From: Plantago elongata
Lineage: Eukaryota; Streptophyta; Magnoliopsida; Lamiales; Plantaginaceae
Assembly: GCA_036897095.1 (NCBI GenBank)
Contig: JAYMSP010000068.1
Location: 1-64,000, forward strand
Length of the DNA stretch: 64,000 nt
Direction of reading: 5' to 3'
Under the pieces are notes generated by a model. That model saw only the letters and a program-made list of their open reading frames with translations. It ran no database searches and was not told the DNA's origin. Of this stretch, positions 59,127 through 64,000 are shown in pieces (within the stretch, counting starts at the first letter, position 1; each line of letters starts with the position of its first letter). The position numbers and the translations under genes were made by a program.

Positions 59127-59249
59127 TCAGAGAGGCTCCCTCACCAACCAAGCAGAAAGACTCTTTGGAGTTAACCAATAACCGGAAACAGGACTACCAT
59201 CTTCATTCTTCCACGCCATGAAAGGTAGCAAAGAGATTTTGGGAGCCAT
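59127..59249 (-). pseudogene. Coding-like 40-codon ORF, possible gene fragment
   Basis: The minus strand from ATG 59249 to TGA 59127 encodes 40 residues, including MAWKNEDGSPVSGYWLTP and KSLSAWLVREPL. Composition and codon use look like real protein (three Trp, few Leu/Ile runs) rather than AT-rich noise, and the GC content is above the surroundings. I do not recognise the family. It lies in the presumed snRNP-27K 3' intron, on the opposite strand, and is more likely a fragment of a host gene than a whole gene. Confidence 0.35.
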
Positions 59250-59894
59250 TTTGATTTAGTTCATTATATCTCAAAGCTAAAAGAACAAATGAATCTTTAG
59301 TGTCATCAGAAATGGACAAGTTTATATATAGACACTTGGGCTTTTCTATTCCCATGCCGACTCGATTGTAGGTCTGTTAGATATCGCATGTGACACTGAA
59401 TATAATTTGATCCATTCTTTTTTGTTTGTATTCATTTTACTTGTAATTTTATGTATGATGGAGATTATTTAATCATTTAATAATAAACTAATAAAAATCC
59501 CTAAAGATTATAGGATGAGTGCAGTACCCTTATGATATAATTGATTTTTATTAGAAATATATAATTAAAATAATTTCAATTTTGTGAAATTTCACATGTA
59601 ACCCTTATTAATGAATTCTATTTTGATATGAATATTGAATAAGCTCCTTTGATTTTGATATTAAGCAAGTAATGGTAAACTTTTATGATTATTAAGGGTA
59701 CAATCCTATGAGCACGATAAGCTTGGTACCTCAGTGACCCCGTAATAATACGTGGGAAGACGGATATGTGCGTATACGCAACTGATACGTATCCGCTGCC
59801 TCTTTTTAAATGGAGTAACCTAATTTGATCAGAATTGATCAATCGCTTCTAACCATCAGAATTGGTTGTTTAATGGCTATTTAAAGTTTAGAAT

Positions 59895-59904
59895 TATATA
59901 TATA

Positions 59905-59939
<35 letters not shown>

Positions 59940-59940
59940 A
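59895..59940. repeat. (TA)n microsatellite with central TTA break
   Basis: ATATATATATATATATTATATATATATATATATATATATAT; nearly palindromic, able to form a cruciform. Confidence 0.9.
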
Positions 59941-62521
59941 TGCATCCTATGAGTCTCCATGCCCTATACTTTTTTCGGTTTTGGTGTCCCGATGTATCTG
60001 TATATGTCTTGGTGCTTCCTAGGTAGAATGGTAAGAACATATCTAATTATATTAATTCCAAATTGATAGTGTATAGATGTACATTCACATTTTACTATTA
60101 AATTTAATAAAATAAATAAGATCGTACCAGTTTCATGTAGCAATCCACTAATGGTTACCTAGGTTTAGTTTATTACAAAATCGAGTTGAAAGAAAAGTCC
60201 CTTACACTTGGGGTAAAAGGAATAAGAATGCTAAGTCATGATGAGTATGTCATTCTGTTCCGTGTTGGAAACATAATCTGATGCTTGGCAGGAAATGGTT
60301 GGTCGAGCAAAAGATCCTCTCTATTGGTTTTAATGGAGAGGGAATCAATAATAAGAGGACCAGTATTAGAGTTAATGATGAATTTTGGGGTGGATTCCAG
60401 GTTGTAGTAAAAATCAATTTGTAGGCCATTGTTCTGGCAGTACCTTTTATAAGTCAAGGATGCTCTCATCTATTGTGAGTTGTGACAACTGACAAGGCTT
60501 CACTCTCGATAATAACTTCCATATATTCCATGTGATATAGTGCGTTTAAGTCTTGTGTGATGGGTTTGCGATGTTACATTTCTAGGAGTGTCACTTCATT
60601 TTTTACTTCGCACAGATCTTTTCTTTTGATAGGCATCCATATCTCCTCTGACATCGTTTGATTTTGGTGAAATATTGCTAAGATCCTTCTGATATTATAG
60701 TATGCATAATCTTTGCCAAGTTCCCTGTAATTTATTTGATATATTTGCTGGGATCTAAAATGCAAATAGACATTAGTACAACGCCTTGGACTGTAGAGAT
60801 AATTTTCTGGTGATAGGGATTATAGTGCGGGCTTGAGCTTTAGATATTTAAAGTTAAGTGCAGTAAGAAGATGAACTTCAGTATTTTGAACAGAAAAGTT
60901 GCTAGTATATAATGAAACATGAAAGTCTCATGGCACTCTAATGATTGTTTTTCATCTCAGCATTATAAAGAGAGGGTATATTTATATTTTTACCCATACT
61001 GCTTTATATAATTCTATCTGGTTAAACTATAACTGTTACCATCAACATCTAAGCATTCTTTTTATCATTCCTGGAAATTGTTGAGATTCGTAAGTTTTCA
61101 ACTGGTTCTGCACAAGTTCACTTTAATTCTCATCTGAACTTCAGATTTGTCTTGTGGCAGTTGAAAGTGCTTGACTTGCATTTTACTGAAGATGGAGATC
61201 TCTATGCTCTAGCCTTTAATCAAGTGGAATGACTGGCAAAGATGATGTAAGAGTTCCGTCTATTTGAACAATTGAGTAATGTATCTAAATGTATTGTTAT
61301 TAACATATTTTGATTTTTGCACGGCTTTACATTCTGGATTCGGTGGTACCTATTATCTTGGGCAACTTGTATCGGTTACTAATCCGAGATGCAACAAATG
61401 GTGTCAAATGCCGCTTGCAATTATGTGTTTGCTCTGGTCTTCAGTTTTTGGAGTTGTATTGCAATTGTTCGCTTGTGGATGGACTCGTTACCTATTAATT
61501 TTGAAAGGAGTGCATTACTGATGTTAGACTGCAAACCTAAGCTGTTGCTTGTATACCTCTGTTAATTCCATATTGATCCTCCCTGTTCACATGAGTGTCT
61601 TTCTCTTCAGAACAATCTTTATCTTCAAATTTGTATACGCTGTGTAAAACAGTGAAGGGAAGATTTTGATTTTTGAGGGTGGGACAGAGGAATCAAGCTA
61701 AAATAGACAAGAAAAGGCATAATCATCACAAGATACACCTGAGAGCTGTTCCAATTTCATAGCTCAATTCCTTTCTACAAATTCATCATTCTGCCTTTTC
61801 CTGGTCGACATGAAACATGATTTTGCCATGTACCGAGAATCGGACATGTTCGATGATCAACTAAAAGCAACAGAAAGTGAAAACACAGTAGTGGAAGAAA
61901 CACACAATTGGGGATGATAATATGGTAAAAGTGAGCAGGAATATTGGAAGAGTAATAGGTATTTCTACATTGCAGCCTTCTCTTGATTTGCTTAGTTTTA
62001 TAGTCTTTTTTTGTGGCACATGTCTTTGGCTATTTTAGACTTGTAATTCAGTTTAATGCTATTTGATGAGTCGAGTTGACTATTACTTCCCCGAGCTCGG
62101 GTTGGCTAATTAATTAAATTAGCTAATTATTCGATTTTGAGTAACTACGAGGGTTGAGCTTTGGGTGTTATATAGCTCGTTCTCCTCCGAGCCCTACTTG
62201 AGTCGATAAAAATGAGCACTAGATTAGCATTGAACACACATCGAACTGAGCCAAGCCCTTAATAGGGCTGTACAATACTAAGCGAGATATCCCTCCTATC
62301 ACTACAACTAGGTTAAGTAAATGAAACTCGCAAGAAAAACACTTGAACCCCAAAAGCTTGTGGTTGATACATTAGGGCATTAAATTGTCTAAACAAATCA
62401 ACTTGAATAATGCAACTAGCAATGAACAATGATTGAAGATCTGATTAACCGAAAAGAATGAGGCAAGCATATCTTTTCAGACTGTATGCTCAACCCAATG
62501 AAGATAGTAATCCGGACCATC
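59941..62521. other. No further gene established
   Basis: Contains the possible last snRNP-27K exon after 61160. ORFs near 60236-60765 and 61279-61521 are not recognisable proteins. TAGGGCTGTACAATAC at 62264, preceded by GAGTCGA/GAGCTCG words from 62065, resembles a hAT end but lacks a found partner. Confidence 0.4.
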
Positions 62522-64000
62522 TCAGTGCCAGATTTTTGTACAGAATCCAACCGGCACAGTAGAACTTTTCATTGATACGGCGCTGGAGAAGGTATCGACG
62601 AGCTGTTCAGCAAGAGATTTTGGATCTTCAGTAAATGTTTCTATGAACGCCTTCACAATCCGAATCTGCTGCGAAGTTGCTCTCAAGCTGTACCAAGTCA
62701 GAAACTTCTGCCTGAAAGAAGTCTCTATATGCCCGTCACACTCCAATCGTCGGATCACTTTCACATAATATTCAAATCCTTTATCTCCGATGCCTGTACA
62801 CTCCTCTCGCTTTTCTATACTCCTCTTCTTTGATGAACTACCTGCCTGAGGCTCATCATCCTTTGTCAGTGGTTCACAAATAATGTCCTTCCCGTTGAGT
62901 TTCGGTCTGCAGTTCCTCACAGTGCCATCTTTCAGATTCTCCAACTTGCAAGGTGTGATTTGCAACTGTGCTGCTGACCTATTCAGATTCGAAAAACATG
63001 GCAAGTTAGTTAGCTCTTGCAAATGCTTCTAATTACCGTGAATAAGCAGAATATTGAACTTACAGGGCACTTGCTAAATGGTAATACAAAAACACATATT
63101 TATATTAAAAGAGCAAAACACATAATCAGATCTTTGTATACTTGTTTTGCATACCTACAAGCTAAGAATATGAGCCATAATCAATTTTAATATTTAATTT
63201 CAAACACTTACTTGGTCGGGAGAGCAATTTTCGATCCTTTACCAGCATTCTCTTCCTCAACCATTCGACAATCTTGTACTTCCTTGTGCATATCCATCAC
63301 GGAATCCTTCTTTATTTCAATGCAGCATTCATCATCTGATATAGCTATTATCTCTCTTTCAGTCATTGTTTGACTCTGATCCAGGGCATTGATTGTGTCA
63401 GCTCGTAAATTTGCAGATGAAACTTTATCACCAGTCCCGCAAAAAGCTAGATAACTGTCCCTGGGGACAACATGATTAGTCTCATCTTCGACTGACGACG
63501 GATTAGAAAGAGTGCTACAATTAGTGGCTGGACTTCGACTGCTTTCTTCTTCAACGGGCTCAGCATTCAGATTTATAAGCTCATCTGGATTAAATCCTGT
63601 TCGAAACTGAAGTTCACAGAAACCAGTCTCTCTTTCTGTATCACAAGTAATTACCTTGAGAACGTATCGTGTTGCAGGAGCTAGACCAGAAAGCAGAAAC
63701 TTTGTATTCAGTTCAAATAATTTGCATGTTGGTTTTTCTGAATACTGTGTATCAACAGCTTTCCGATGCCACAAGTAATAGCCCACAACTTTACCCAATT
63801 TTGGATCATCACAATTCAGTATAACTGTAACGGAAGATGCACAAATATCTTCAATCCCGACAAGTTTTTCAGCGATGGCAGTGAAATCTACAAGAAATAA
63901 AATTTGAGGAGTTGGATTATTGATGATAGTACTTCCACACTGAGGGATAAAAAAATGACCTCAAAACACAAAAGCTTGTTCCTTTGACTCCTATTACCTT
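62522..64000 (-). CDS. VIN3-like (VEL) Polycomb-associated protein, 3' part
   Basis: VEL proteins (VIN3, VRN5/VIL1, VIL2 and relatives) work with PRC2 to lay down H3K27me3 at targets such as floral repressors. Two exons are inside the window, 63887-63212 and 62978-62522. A third, further upstream, would end at AAG-GTAAT at 63998. The larger exon carries the fibronectin type III domain (FTAIAEKLVGIEDICASSVT, GYYLWHRKAV, LSGLAPATRYVLKV, ELQFRT), then an acidic Ser-rich linker. The last exon carries a linker and the C-terminal VEL domain (GDKGFEYYVKVIRRLECDG, HIETSFRQKFLTWYSLRAT, SLAEQLVDTF, ending VPVGFCTKIWH). The PHD finger and start codon lie beyond base 64000. The domains seen are intact. 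Which VEL subgroup it belongs to cannot be decided here. Confidence 0.93.

Larger units (their letters stand above)
57498..61158 (+). other. Possible 3'UTR intron of the snRNP-27K gene
   Basis: Sixteen bases after the stop codon, GACGAAAAG is followed by GTAGGG, a donor. At 61147-61160, TTGTCTTGTGGCAG is an acceptor followed by T/G-rich exon-like sequence. A 3.7-kb 3'UTR intron would explain the otherwise gene-free region. Inferred from sites alone; a simple unspliced 3'UTR is the alternative. Confidence 0.35.

Noticed and set aside
1-64000. CRISPR arrays, operons, phage or bacterial mobile elements
   Set aside because: Direct repeats seen lack regular spacers of equal length; intron-bearing plant genes show this is eukaryotic nuclear DNA.

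Overview
The window is nuclear DNA of a flowering plant, most likely a eudicot. The evidence is AT-rich intergenic DNA, compact GT-AG introns, plant-only gene families (class III peroxidase, PORR protein, VIN3-like protein, receptor-like cytoplasmic kinase) and a canonical MIR319 hairpin. I cannot name the species from sequence alone.

Layout. 1-2.4 kb: intergenic DNA with an (AT)n end and a degenerate tandem array. 2.4-9.8 kb (+): a complete 15-exon plasma-membrane H+-ATPase, with a TATA box, a five-codon upstream ORF in the leader, and a 2.9-kb first intron carrying two abutting MITEs. 11.3-12.7 kb (+): a four-exon secretory peroxidase whose distal catalytic histidine position is isoleucine. 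12.9-15 kb (-): an ELHRLY-motif (DUF863-like) protein of unknown function. 15-23 kb: gene-poor, with MITEs, a SINE-like unit and small tandem repeats. 23.3-24.7 kb (-): an intronless PORR-domain organelle RNA-splicing protein. 27.2-27.6 kb (-): MIR319 with its own TATA box. 28-37 kb: no host gene; a dense belt of non-autonomous DNA transposons (Stowaway, Tourist/PIF and hAT types) and tandem repeats. 37.8-39.8 kb (+): an intronless RRP1/Nop52 rRNA-processing protein with a coding minisatellite. 41.3-46 kb: a 754-bp hAT-type element with an 8-bp target duplication, an LTR-like fossil and other repeats. 47.6-51.0 kb (-): a seven-exon receptor-like cytoplasmic kinase. 51-56.8 kb: gene-free with MITEs. 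56.9-57.5 kb (+): U4/U6.U5 snRNP 27-kDa protein, possibly with a 3.7-kb 3'UTR intron. 62.5-64 kb (-): the 3' half of a VIN3-like chromatin protein that runs off the window.

The genes do not form a pathway; this is an ordinary plant gene neighbourhood. Exon boundaries were set by reading frame, GT-AG sites and remembered family sequences, not by transcript data. The points most worth following are the His-to-Ile peroxidase, the ATPase leader uORF, the MIR319 locus, the RRP1 repeat tract, the coding-like 40-codon ORF inside the snRNP-27K downstream region, and the nested repeat history at 28-29 kb.
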